Assembly (NCBI GenBank): GCA_046331625.1
Contig: JAXLQL010000017.1
Coordinates: 1 to 64,000 of the forward strand
Length of the DNA: 64,000 bases
From: JAXLQL01 sp046331625
Lineage (GTDB): Bacteria; Acidobacteriota; Terriglobia; Bryobacterales; Bryobacteraceae
Reading direction: 5' to 3'
In this document: positions 51,030 through 59,509 of the stretch, piece after piece
How the letters are laid out: each line of letters starts with the position of its first letter
How positions within the stretch are numbered: the first letter of the stretch is position 1
Program-made: the position numbers and the translations under genes
Notes under the pieces: model-generated
Databases searched by the model: none
The model's input: only the letters and a program-made list of their open reading frames with translations
What the model was told of the DNA's origin: nothing

Positions 51030-52058
51030 ATGCAGACCTCGACTGCGGTACTCGCGATCCTACTTTCGATTTCGATTGCCGCAACGTCGTGTAAACCTTC
51101 GCCAGCGGCCAACGTCGCCGCCTACGTCAACTCCCGCCCCATTACCTACACCGAGATCGACAAGCAATACCGGCTCCAGTTCCCTTCCCCCACGCCCGAG
51201 GCGAGCGAAGATCAGACGTCGGTGCAGAAGCTCGAAGTTCTACGCAGCATGATCGACAACGAGATCCTGCTGCAGCGCGCCGAAAAGCTGAGCCTGGTGG
51301 CGCTCGACAGCGATGTCGAAGCCAAGTTCAACGATCTGAAGGCGCCCTATACGCAAGAGGAGTTCCAGAAGCAGCTCGACGCGCGCAAGATCACAGCCGA
51401 GGAATTCAAAGCGCAACTGCGCCGCGATCTGAGCGTGCAGAAGCTCTTCAACAAAGAGATTACGTCGAAGATCTCCATCACCGACAAAGACGTCGCCGAT
51501 TTCTACAACGCCAACAAGGCGAGTTTCAATCTCGCCGAACCGCAGGTGCATCTGGCGCAAGTGCTGGTGACGCCCAGTCCCGACGCCAACGTGCGCAACC
51601 TCAAGAGCAACAAGGCGCAGAATGAGGAGCAGGCGCGGCAGAAGATCCAGATGATCGAAGCGCGGCTCAAACAAGGCGAGGACTTCTCGATGGTGGCGCA
51701 GGCTTTCTCGGAGGATCCCAACACCGCCACCAATGGCGGCGACCTCGGCTTTGTTCCCGAGTCTTCGCTCGAACAGGCACATCCGGAATTGCGCAAGATG
51801 GTGATGGCGCTGCAGCCCGGGCAGGTCTCGCCGGTAATCCGGACACCCGAGGGCTACCGCATCCTGCGCGTGGTTTCGAAGGAGCCGGCGGGCCAACGCG
51901 AGCTCACCGACCCGCGCGTGCAGCAGACCATTCGCGAAACGCTCATCAACCGAAAAGACCAACTCCTCAAGGCCGTCTACTACGAGATTGCCCGCAACGA
52001 AGCGAAGGTCGAGAACTACTACGCTCGCTCGATCTTCGAAAAGTCGCAAAACAAGTAG
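51030..52058 (+). CDS. SurA/PrsA-like peptidyl-prolyl isomerase lipoprotein
   Basis: A protein of 342 residues with a lipoprotein signal (AILLSISIAATSC, cysteine at residue 21). A SurA-N-like chaperone region (VNSRPITYTEIDKQYRLQFP, LRSMIDNEILLQRAEKL, FKAQLRRDLSVQKLF) is followed by a parvulin rotamase domain (VHLAQVLVTPSPD, FSMVAQAFSEDPNTATNGGDLGFVP, PVIRTPEGYRILRV). It assists outer-membrane protein folding in the periplasm. It lies 3 bases before the glycerol dehydrogenase gene, so the two are co-transcribed. Confidence 0.92.
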   Translation: MQTSTAVLAILLSISIAATSCKPSPAANVAAYVNSRPITYTEIDKQYRLQFPSPTPEASEDQTSVQKLEVLRSMIDNEILLQRAEKLSLVALDSDVEAKFNDLKAPYTQEEFQKQLDARKITAEEFKAQLRRDLSVQKLFNKEITSKISITDKDVADFYNANKASFNLAEPQVHLAQVLVTPSPDANVRNLKSNKAQNEEQARQKIQMIEARLKQGEDFSMVAQAFSEDPNTATNGGDLGFVPESSLEQAHPELRKMVMALQPGQVSPVIRTPEGYRILRVVSKEPAGQRELTDPRVQQTIRETLINRKDQLLKAVYYEIARNEAKVENYYARSIFEKSQNK

Positions 52059-52061
52059 AAC

Positions 52062-53162
52062 ATGATCTCCGTATTCTGTTCTCCTTCGCGGTACACGCAA
52101 GGACGCAACGCCACGGCTGAACTCGGCGCGGAGATGAAGAAGCTCGGGCTGCCCGGGCCGATCCTGATCGTGGCCGGCGGCTCGGCTCGTAAGCTCCTGA
52201 CAGAGACGTGGCGCAAGACGCTCGGCGACTCGGGATATCGCTATGACGTGCACGAGTTTGGCGGCGAGTGCAGCCACGCGGAAGTCGCCCGGATCGTGGC
52301 TTCGGCTCGCGGGTGCGGCGCGCAGTGCGTGGTGGGTGCGGGCGGAGGCAAGGTGCTCGATGCGGCCCGCGCGGCCGCGGCCAATCTAGACCTCCCCGTA
52401 GTCAACTGCCCCACGGTCGCTTCGAGCGACGCTCCCTGCAGCGCGCTATCGGTCATCTACACCGAAGACGGCGTCTTTCAGGAGTATCGTTTCTACCGAA
52501 AGAACCCCGACCTCGTTCTAGTGGATACGCAGGTGGTGGCACAGGGTCCGGCGCGGCTATTGGCGGCCGGGATGGGCGATGCGCTCGCCACTTGGTTCGA
52601 AGCCAAGACGTGCGTCGCCGGGCATGTGAAGAACATGCGGGGCGGAGCATCCACGCGGAGCGCACTCGCGCTCGCCGAACTCTGCTATCGCACCCTCCTC
52701 GCCGACGGCTCCGAGGCCATGCGCGCCGTCAGTCGCAAGCTGGTGACGCCAGCGCTCGAACGCATTGTCGAGGCGAACACGCTGCTTTCCGGTTTGGGGT
52801 TCGAGTCCTCGGGCTTGGCCGCCGCACACGCGGTCCACAACGGACTCACCGCGGCGCGGCCCACCCACGCCTACTTCCACGGTGAGAAAGTAGCGTTCGG
52901 CGTGTTGGTCCAATTGGTACTCGAAGGCGCGTCCCGCGAGCAGTTCGCCGAGGTGTGCACGTTTTCGACGGAAGTGGGGCTGCCCATCACACTGAGCGGG
53001 ATCGGCTGCATGGATCTGCCTCGCGAGGTGCTCGCGCAGGTGGCCCAGCGGACTATCGCTCCAGGCGAGACCATCCACAACGAGCCGTTCGAAGTCACCG
53101 CCGAGATGGTGGTTGACGCGATTCTGGCTGCCGATGCCGCTGGTCGCGACTGGATGCGTTAG
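52062..53162 (+). CDS. gldA: glycerol dehydrogenase (iron/zinc-dependent)
   Basis: A protein of 366 residues of the GldA branch of the iron-containing alcohol dehydrogenases. NAD-binding GAGGGKVLDAARAAA, then PTVASSDAPCSALSVIYTEDG, and the metal ligands in GMGDALATWFEAK (Asp), GLAAAHAVHNGL (His) and THAYFHGEKVAFG (His). It oxidises glycerol to dihydroxyacetone or reduces related ketones. It begins 3 bases after the isomerase stop. Its stop overlaps by 4 bases the stop of the convergent HExxH gene at 53159. Confidence 0.94.
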   Translation: MISVFCSPSRYTQGRNATAELGAEMKKLGLPGPILIVAGGSARKLLTETWRKTLGDSGYRYDVHEFGGECSHAEVARIVASARGCGAQCVVGAGGGKVLDAARAAAANLDLPVVNCPTVASSDAPCSALSVIYTEDGVFQEYRFYRKNPDLVLVDTQVVAQGPARLLAAGMGDALATWFEAKTCVAGHVKNMRGGASTRSALALAELCYRTLLADGSEAMRAVSRKLVTPALERIVEANTLLSGLGFESSGLAAAHAVHNGLTAARPTHAYFHGEKVAFGVLVQLVLEGASREQFAEVCTFSTEVGLPITLSGIGCMDLPREVLAQVAQRTIAPGETIHNEPFEVTAEMVVDAILAADAAGRDWMR

Positions 53163-53785
53163 CTCTCATCCCGCAACCGCTCGAGATACCGCCGCGCAGA
53201 TTCCCGAACCGCAGCCCCATCACGCAGCAGCCACATGCGGGTAGCAGAGGCGTCCACTCGCGCCTCCCGCGCATGCCCCTCCGCCCCATGCGGACGCTGT
53301 TCGAAAATGTCGAGCAACAACGCGTGGAGCACCTCGTGGACGCAGGTATTCACCGAAACGAACGGCACCAGGTTCCGATGCGCGTGAGCCACCGAGATCA
53401 TCGAAAGATGGTATCCCCGGTAGATCGCCGTTACGCCGCCCAGTCCGCGCCCCTGGTCCCAATAAATGGGGATCCGGTCAGTGATCATGACATTGAGCAC
53501 CCCTCGTTCGAGGCCGGAAACGACCGGCTCGCGCTGCGGCGGGCGCCAAAGATCCCCCGTCTTGGCCACTGCATGGAGGAAGATGTCGCAGGCCGCGAAC
53601 GTCTCCATCGCCTGTTGCCAGATTCGTTCTTCGAATGCCGCCAGATCAGCAGCGCCAAGCCTGGCCGAGGCGTCGAGGATGCGCCGCACCGGAATCAAGA
53701 GCGCCGGTTCCAGACGAATCCCGGCCGCGGTCCCCGCGAGAATTTCGCGCCGGGTCGGGGGCTGCCTGCGGTCAGCGGAGGCCAT
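53159..53785 (-). CDS. hypothetical exported protein with HExxH motif
   Basis: A protein of 208 residues. The front RRQPPTRREILAGTAAGI is twin-arginine-like, suggesting export. The central NTCVHEVLHALLLDIFE contains HEVLH, the zincin HExxH motif of metallopeptidases; a third ligand cannot be fixed. Preceding YWDQGRGLGGVTAIYRG and HRNLVPFVSVNTC form the sheet typical before the motif helix. I do not recognise a named family. ATG at 53785 is chosen over longer in-frame extensions because it opens the leader. It stands alone, convergent with gldA. Confidence 0.75.
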   Translation of the reverse strand: MASADRRQPPTRREILAGTAAGIRLEPALLIPVRRILDASARLGAADLAAFEERIWQQAMETFAACDIFLHAVAKTGDLWRPPQREPVVSGLERGVLNVMITDRIPIYWDQGRGLGGVTAIYRGYHLSMISVAHAHRNLVPFVSVNTCVHEVLHALLLDIFEQRPHGAEGHAREARVDASATRMWLLRDGAAVRESARRYLERLRDES

Positions 53786-53936
53786 CCACCTCCAGGCTAC
53801 GCGAACTGGCTGGCTTGACACAACGGAATCCGACCCGTCAGACTTTGAAGAGGGACTTTTTGTGCGCATGAGGGCTTGTGTGCCCAAACCTGTACCGGCC
53901 GGGCAAGGCCGGGAAAACAACAAGAAAAGGATCGTG

Positions 53937-55283
53937 ATGTTACGTTACGCATGTTTGGTGTTGCTCGGAGGAATTTTCGCTTGGCCCGCCCAGTCTCAGG
54001 CACAGCAGTTCGATGGCTTTCAAGGGCCCTCGATTCTGAGCCGGGGCTCGCGGCCGATCGGGAAAAGCGGCGGCCGTCCTATTCGGTTTCGCGGTTTCGC
54101 CGGCGTGGGTACGGGTTACTACGGGGGGCTCGTCCGAGCCGGCACTGACTCCAGTGGCCGGCTGACAGACGAAGAAGGTATCAGCGGAGTAGCCAGTTGG
54201 GGCGTTTACGGCAACAAAGCCGGAAAGCGCAGTAGCGGCTCAGCATCCTACAATGGGTCGGCACAGATCTTCGGACGGAGGCGCTACTTCTCGGGCATCA
54301 ACCAGAGTCTCGGATTGACCTATTCCACCATGCTCAACCGCCGCTGGAGTGCCTTTGCTGGCGCCAATGCCGGCGAACAAAACCTCATCCTGGGCGTCAA
54401 TAGCAGCGCTTTCGTGCAAGAGTACTTTGACCGCCCCGTCACCGCGACCAACGAGGTTTTCGACTCGCGATTCTACAGCTTGAGCGGCGGTGCCGGACTG
54501 AGCTACCAAAAGAGCGCTCGAATGACGTTTTCGTTTTCCGGCGCGGGACAAACCGTCAAGCGGCGCGCTGCCGGTTTCGTGGGCCAGGAAGGATACACTG
54601 CGCAAGCGGAAATGAGCTATGCCTTCAGCCGCCGGACCAAGTTCGGCGTGGCATACTCGTTTGGCGATGTCTTCTTCCGCAAAGCCTACGGGGAATCGTT
54701 CATCCATTCGGCGATTGCCAGTTGGGGCCGCCAGTTGGATCCGCACTGGAGTTTGACGGTCGGCGGAGGCGCGTATGCGGTGAAATCAGACCGGATTCAG
54801 GTAATCCAAGTGGATCCCCTGGTGGCCGCACTGACGGGACAGACAGCCGCTCCGCAAGCCTTCCACAACACCACAAGCGGCTTGGCGGCGTCGGCCGGGC
54901 TCAATGGCTCCTATCGCAAGCAGGCGCTCGGCGTGGGCTACAATCGGGGCGCATCTCCAGGAAACGGCCTCTATCTGACGTCGGCTCAAGAGTCCGTGAA
55001 TGCCCACTACTCCTACACCGGATTGCGGCGTGCCAATGTGGGAGTCCAGGCCAACTACTCCAAGATGCGGCCTCTGCTCCAGACCGTTCAGAACCTCGGC
55101 CTGTGGGAATCCTACGGGGTCGGAGCGGGCTTCGGATACCGGATCACCAACTACTTGCATTTCAGCGTCGGCGGGCAAACCTACCAAGCTAGGGCTCAAG
55201 GCACCCAATTGAACCAACTGCGCTACGGCGTCAACGCCGGCATCTACTTCAGCCCCGGCGACATCCCGCTGATTCTCTGGTAA
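53937..55283 (+). CDS. outer-membrane beta-barrel protein
   Basis: A protein of 448 residues with a signal peptide (LRYACLVLLGGIFAWPAQSQA). The mature chain is a series of amphipathic strands with alternating aromatics (GSASYNGSAQIFGRRRYFSG, TKFGVAYSFGDVFFRKAYG, FGYRITNYLHFSVGGQTYQ) and no cysteines, ending in Trp (IPLILW) as an outer-membrane barrel should. Function is unknown; such proteins sometimes accompany exopolysaccharide genes. ATG at 53937 follows GAAAAGGATC. The response regulator gene begins 7 bases after its stop. Confidence 0.82.
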   Translation: MLRYACLVLLGGIFAWPAQSQAQQFDGFQGPSILSRGSRPIGKSGGRPIRFRGFAGVGTGYYGGLVRAGTDSSGRLTDEEGISGVASWGVYGNKAGKRSSGSASYNGSAQIFGRRRYFSGINQSLGLTYSTMLNRRWSAFAGANAGEQNLILGVNSSAFVQEYFDRPVTATNEVFDSRFYSLSGGAGLSYQKSARMTFSFSGAGQTVKRRAAGFVGQEGYTAQAEMSYAFSRRTKFGVAYSFGDVFFRKAYGESFIHSAIASWGRQLDPHWSLTVGGGAYAVKSDRIQVIQVDPLVAALTGQTAAPQAFHNTTSGLAASAGLNGSYRKQALGVGYNRGASPGNGLYLTSAQESVNAHYSYTGLRRANVGVQANYSKMRPLLQTVQNLGLWESYGVGAGFGYRITNYLHFSVGGQTYQARAQGTQLNQLRYGVNAGIYFSPGDIPLILW

Positions 55284-55290
55284 CGCCGCT

Positions 55291-55635
55291 GTGGGAACGC
55301 CACGTGTACTTCTCGTGGAAGACGAGTCGTCGCTACTCGGCCTGCTCACGAGGTATCTTTCCCGTTCCGGATTCGAGGTAGTCGCCTGCGCCACACCGGA
55401 CGAGGCGCTCGCAGCCGGCGGCGAATTCGCGGCCGCCGTGGTCGACTACTCTTTGCCCGGCATGAACGGTGAGGAACTGCTAGCGCGGCTTAGGGGCGCG
55501 GCTCCTCAGTTGCCCGCGGTACTCACCAGCGGAGCTCCGTTGTACGTGGCCGAAGGCGGCGCGACGCGGTTCCTGCAGAAGCCTTTCTCGCCCCGCCAAC
55601 TGGTCGACATGCTTCGGCAGGATGCCGCGGCCTGA
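55291..55635 (+). CDS. single-domain response regulator
   Basis: A receiver domain of 114 residues with no output domain (CheY-like). The acidic pair E10/D11, phosphorylation site D52 (AVVDYSLPGMNG), S79 (LTSG) and K96 (FLQKPF) are all present. The start is GTG at 55291. No histidine kinase is nearby. Its last 130 bases are included in a tandem duplication, so a second, broken copy of its end lies at 55849-55978. Spacing of 7 bases suggests co-transcription with the barrel gene. Confidence 0.9.
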   Translation: MGTPRVLLVEDESSLLGLLTRYLSRSGFEVVACATPDEALAAGGEFAAAVVDYSLPGMNGEELLARLRGAAPQLPAVLTSGAPLYVAEGGATRFLQKPFSPRQLVDMLRQDAAA

Positions 55636-55649
55636 CCACCGCGCCCAAA

Positions 55650-55844
55650 TTAGTCAAACGCCTGGCGCGTAGTAGTGTCGAGCGGGTGCGATAGCGACTC
55701 GCGGGGATGGTCGCGCAAGATCGGAGCCAACACCCAAGTCAGCCCGAGCGGAACGCCGCGGCTCAGCGAGATCGCCTCGCACTCCGCGTACACACCGCCG
55801 TCGCGCTCGAAGAATCGCCAGCACGAGTTCAGCCGCCACAGAAA
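55650..55844 (-). pseudogene. 3' fragment of the START-like gene (duplication copy 1)
   Basis: The minus-strand frame encodes a near copy of the last 60 or so residues of the gene at 55993-56781 (WRFFERDGGVY, SLSRGVPLGLTWVLAPILRD). It has a Cys for Tyr change and an added residue near the end. It has no start and is cut off at 55844. Confidence 0.85.
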
Positions 55845-55848
55845 CGCT

Positions 55849-55978
55849 CTCAGTTGCCTGCGGTGCTCACCAGCGGAGCTGCGTTATGCGTGGCCGAAGG
55901 CGGCGCGACGAGGTTCCTGCAGAAGCCGTTCTCGCCCGCCAACTGGTCGACATGCTTCGGCAGGATGCCGCGGCCTGA
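55849..55978 (+). pseudogene. 3' fragment of the response regulator (duplication copy 2)
   Basis: Repeats the last 43 or so codons of the gene at 55291. One C is missing in the run near 55935, so the frame shifts before the old stop. It has no start. Confidence 0.85.
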
Positions 55979-55992
55979 CCACCGCGCCCAAA

Positions 55993-56781
55993 TTAGTCAA
56001 ACGCCTGGCGCGTAGCGTCGAGCGTGTGCGATAGCGACTCGCGGGGTAGGTCGCGCAGGATCGGAGCCAACACCCACGTCAGCCCGAGCGGAACGCCGCG
56101 GCTCAGCGAGATCGCCTCGCACTCCACGTACACACCGCCGTCGCGTTCGAAAAATCGCCAGTACGAGTTGAGCCGCCACAAAAAGCCGTGGTCGGAACCC
56201 GGCTTGAGCTCCCGCTCGGACGCAGTGCCCGGATCGTCGAGTTCAGCGATTTTCGTGGTGTATGACTTGCTGTAGGCCTTCGTCGCGTCCACCGGGTAGT
56301 ACTTCACGTCGTGCTCGGTGTTGAGCACCACGGTCAGCACCTTCTTCTTGAGCAGGCGCATGTAGACCCGGTATTCATCGCCTTGGTGGCTGAGGAGCTT
56401 CGAGTCCACTACCTCGGGCCTGTAGTATTGCTTATGCTTGTCGTAATCCTGGACCCGCTTGAGCACTGTGGCCAGCGTTACTTTCGGGATGAACGCCGCG
56501 CCCACCCAGTCATGGATCAGGCCGCCCTTGATCTCGAACAATCCCTTGCCGTCGCGCGGCTCGATCACCACTTCCCCGGCACGCACACGCCGCTTGCGGC
56601 TGTCGGCCAAGTCGCTCCAAAGAAAGCCGTTTCCCTTATGGTAGGTGCGCTCCATTTCGGCTTCGCGGCTGTGGACATGATGCTCGAATGCCGAGAGGGT
56701 CTCCGCGCGCAAGGCCTCGACCGGGGGCTTGGGACCAGCGAACACGGACAGAGCGAACAATGCTACCGCTACGACACGCAC
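55993..56781 (-). CDS. exported START-like domain protein
   Basis: A protein of 262 residues with a short signal peptide (VVAVALFALSVFAG). The C-terminal half, GGLIHDWVGAAFIPKVTLATVL, VLTVVLNTEHDVKYY, GFLWRLNSYWRFFERDGGVYVECEAISLSRGVP, has the pattern of SRPBCC/START lipid-binding proteins known from acidobacteria. The ligand is unknown. It follows the gamma-glutamyltransferase gene after 12 bases on the same strand, so both are probably co-transcribed. Its last third is inside the tandem duplication but reads intact. Confidence 0.8.
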   Translation of the reverse strand: MRVVAVALFALSVFAGPKPPVEALRAETLSAFEHHVHSREAEMERTYHKGNGFLWSDLADSRKRRVRAGEVVIEPRDGKGLFEIKGGLIHDWVGAAFIPKVTLATVLKRVQDYDKHKQYYRPEVVDSKLLSHQGDEYRVYMRLLKKKVLTVVLNTEHDVKYYPVDATKAYSKSYTTKIAELDDPGTASERELKPGSDHGFLWRLNSYWRFFERDGGVYVECEAISLSRGVPLGLTWVLAPILRDLPRESLSHTLDATRQAFD

Positions 56782-56793
56782 AATTCTTTGATG

Positions 56794-58503
56794 TTACCGC
56801 TTCCCGGTTGGTTTCGCTTGCGTTACAGGTCGAAAATAGGGGTCAGGCTCCGGTACGGCCGCGCCGTCCTTTCGCGGAGAAGAACCGGCGAAGTTCACCT
56901 TGGCTTTGGAGTCGTGCATCACGGCTTGCCCGCCTCCCATCCACGACGAGAAGTCGCCCTCCATCTGCAACGAATGGCCGCGGCTTCGTAGCGACTCGAG
57001 TGTGGACTCGGGCACGCGAGACTCGAGCATCACGTCGCAGCCGGAAAAATTCAGCTTCGTGAAGCGCGGAGCCTCGAGCGCGCCCTGAATGTTCATCTCG
57101 TGATCTACGACGTAGGAGACGAACTGCGCATGCGCCTGCGCTTGGTTGAGGCCACCCATGATGCCGAAGCCGACGTGCAGGTTGTCCTTTTCCATGTACG
57201 CCGGAATGATCGTGTGGAAGGGGCGCTTGCGAGGCTTCAATTGGTTCGCGTGGCCATCCTCGAGCGTGAAAAGAGCACCGCGGTTGTGGAGGTGGAATCC
57301 GTAATCGTCGACGGCGATGCCCGATCCGAAGCTCAGATAGATGCTCTGAATGAGCGACACCACCGTGCCATCGGAGTCGACCGTGCTCAGATAAATGGTG
57401 TCGCCGGTCGCGGGCAGGGGCTGGCCTGGCTTGGGATTGCAGGAGGCCTCGTTCTCTTTGACGAGTGCGGCGCGCTTCTCGCCGTAGCTCTTCGAGATGA
57501 TCTCGCTCACAGGCACGGGTCCGAACCGCGGATCGCCCAGGTAGCGCTGCAAATCGGCGTAGGCGAGCTTCTGCGCTTCGATCTTGAGGTGAAACGCGTC
57601 GGGCGAAAGCGCTCCATGGCGGCTCAGCGGGAAATGCTCCATGATGTTGAGCATTTCGAGCGCGGCCATGCCCTGGCCGTTGGGCGGCAACTCATATACT
57701 TTCCAGCCGCGATAGGTGGTCGAAACCGGATCGACCCATTCGGCTTCGAACTCGGCAAGATCAGCGGCGGTCATCACGCCGCCCAGCCGCTTCGACGTAG
57801 CGAGCAGCGCTTTCCCCACCGGACCGCGATAGAACGTATTCGCGCCCCCCTGCGCCACCAGGTCGAGTGCCTTGCCGAGCGGCGGGAGCTTCACCACCTC
57901 GCCCACTTGCGGGACACGCCCTTCGGGTAAGTAGAGTGCTCGCGCGTTGTCATCCGCATTGAGCTTCACCATCGCGCCAGCCCACGAGCCTTGGATCAAT
58001 TCGGTAAGCGGGTAGCCGTTCTTGGCGTAGTAGATCGCCGGCTGGAAGAGATCCGCCCACGGGAGCCTGCCGAACTTCTTGTGGAGCTTCTCCCAGCCGT
58101 CCACACAGCCCGGCACAGTCACCGAGTGGATGCCGTCTTGCGGCATGGTCCAGTGGCCTGCCTTCTTCAGGAACTCGGTGGTCAGCAACTTCGGCGCCCA
58201 GCCGCTCGCGTTGAGGCCCGAGAGCTTTCCGGTCTTCCCATCGCGAACGATGGCGAACAGATCGCCACCGATGCCGTTCATCATCGGCTCCACTACAGTC
58301 AGCACCGCATTCGCGGCGATCGCGGCATCCACGGCGTTTCCGCCCCGGGCGAGGATCTGCGCTCCAGCCTGCGACGCCAGAGTCTGGCTCGTAGCGACAA
58401 TCCCGCGGCGGGAGATCACCATCGAACGAGCTTGCGAGCGGCTTTGCGAAAATGCGGAAGGCATGGGTAGAAGGAGGAGGATCGGAAGCAATCTCCGGAT
58501 CAT
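56794..58503 (-). CDS. ggt: gamma-glutamyltransferase
   Basis: A protein of 569 residues with a signal peptide (LLPILLLLPMPSAFS). Family hallmarks: GIVATSQTLASQAGAQILARGGNAVDAAIA, NGIGGDLFAI, and the autocleavage site GDTIYLSTVDSDG, where T369 would become the nucleophile of the small subunit. SFGSGIAVDDYGFHLHNR follows. It hydrolyses or transfers the gamma-glutamyl group of glutathione in the periplasm. The residue pair after the Thr is Ile-Tyr rather than the usual Thr-His, so the substrate may differ. ATG at 58503 opens the signal peptide. Confidence 0.93.
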   Translation of the reverse strand: MIRRLLPILLLLPMPSAFSQSRSQARSMVISRRGIVATSQTLASQAGAQILARGGNAVDAAIAANAVLTVVEPMMNGIGGDLFAIVRDGKTGKLSGLNASGWAPKLLTTEFLKKAGHWTMPQDGIHSVTVPGCVDGWEKLHKKFGRLPWADLFQPAIYYAKNGYPLTELIQGSWAGAMVKLNADDNARALYLPEGRVPQVGEVVKLPPLGKALDLVAQGGANTFYRGPVGKALLATSKRLGGVMTAADLAEFEAEWVDPVSTTYRGWKVYELPPNGQGMAALEMLNIMEHFPLSRHGALSPDAFHLKIEAQKLAYADLQRYLGDPRFGPVPVSEIISKSYGEKRAALVKENEASCNPKPGQPLPATGDTIYLSTVDSDGTVVSLIQSIYLSFGSGIAVDDYGFHLHNRGALFTLEDGHANQLKPRKRPFHTIIPAYMEKDNLHVGFGIMGGLNQAQAHAQFVSYVVDHEMNIQGALEAPRFTKLNFSGCDVMLESRVPESTLESLRSRGHSLQMEGDFSSWMGGGQAVMHDSKAKVNFAGSSPRKDGAAVPEPDPYFRPVTQAKPTGKR

Positions 58504-58579
58504 TGACCCTTTAGTATATTCAAGCTGGCGCTCGCCGCATGGGCTGTGGTAAGGTACGGGTAAGCCACAGGCAACAATC

Positions 58580-59458
58580 ATGAAACGCCGAGAGATGAAA
58601 CGCCGAGATCTCTTCCATCTGGCTGGTGTCGGCTGGGTCAGCCTGAGCCAGTTCCCCTATCACTTGTTCGCCGGGGCAGCCAAGAAGCAAGCCTCTGACC
58701 GGGTACTGCTCGGTCCGAAGAAGGTAGAACTGAGCCGCTTGGCCATGGGCACCGGCACCAACGGCGTCGGCGGGAGTTCGAACCAAACCAAGAAGCTGGG
58801 CGTGCAGGGCATGGCGGACCTGTTCCACGCCGCGTTCGACAATGGAGTCACGTTCTGGGATTGCGCCGACCAATACGGCACCCACGCGCACGTGAAAGCC
58901 GGATTGAAGCAGGTGGCGCGTGAGAAGGTCACGATTCTCAGCAAGACGCATGCAAACACGGCTGAGGAAATGAAGGCCGATCTCGACCGGTTCCGCCGCG
59001 AATTGAACACCGACTACATCGACATCCTGCTGCTGCACTGCATGCTCGACGGCAACTGGAACGAGCGCAAGCGCGGCGCCATGGATGTGATCGGCGAGGC
59101 GCAGGAGAAAGGCATCGTCCGGACCAAGGGCACCAGTTGCCACACGCTCGAGGCGATCAAGACGGCAGCCGCCGAGCCGTGGGTTGAAGTGGACCTGGCA
59201 CGCATCAATCCGGCGCAGGTCGCGATGGACGCCGAACCGCAAGTCGTGATCAACGTTCTGCGCCAAATGAAAGCCGCCGGCAAGGGCGTGATCGGAATGA
59301 AGATTCTCGGCGCTGGGCGGTTGCGTAACGAAGTCGACAAGGCGCTCCAGTTCGCACTCTCGCTCGATTGCGTCGACTGCTTCACCATTGGCAGCGAGTC
59401 GCGCGCCGAGATGGAAGACCTGGTAGCGAAGATCCCTGCCGCCAGCGTTCGCGGCTAG
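58580..59458 (+). CDS. aldo/keto reductase
   Basis: A protein of 292 residues with an AKR barrel: WDCADQYGTH (catalytic Asp and Tyr), LSKTHA (Lys), YIDILLLHCM (His) and a C-terminal FTIGSESRAEMEDL. The first 30 residues (MKRRDLFHLAGVGWVSLSQF) look like a Tat leader, so it may be exported. A 15-base tandem duplication places two in-frame ATGs at 58580 and 58595, both preceding MKRR-type sequence. Either could serve; the second has GAGAG just upstream. It is divergent from ggt. Confidence 0.9.
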   Translation: MKRREMKRRDLFHLAGVGWVSLSQFPYHLFAGAAKKQASDRVLLGPKKVELSRLAMGTGTNGVGGSSNQTKKLGVQGMADLFHAAFDNGVTFWDCADQYGTHAHVKAGLKQVAREKVTILSKTHANTAEEMKADLDRFRRELNTDYIDILLLHCMLDGNWNERKRGAMDVIGEAQEKGIVRTKGTSCHTLEAIKTAAAEPWVEVDLARINPAQVAMDAEPQVVINVLRQMKAAGKGVIGMKILGAGRLRNEVDKALQFALSLDCVDCFTIGSESRAEMEDLVAKIPAASVRG

Positions 59459-59509
59459 CAGTCTCCGTTAGATATTTCCCAAACCCAAATTCCGTGAGGA
59501 AAGGAAAGC

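Larger units (their letters stand above)
55505..56184. repeat. 340-base tandem duplication spanning two convergent gene ends
   Basis: 55505-55844 and 55849-56184 match over their whole length with scattered substitutions and two small indels (one C lost at the CTCGCCC run; TAG lost near 56013). The first copy carries the true end of the response regulator; the second carries the true end of the START-like gene. Confidence 0.95.
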
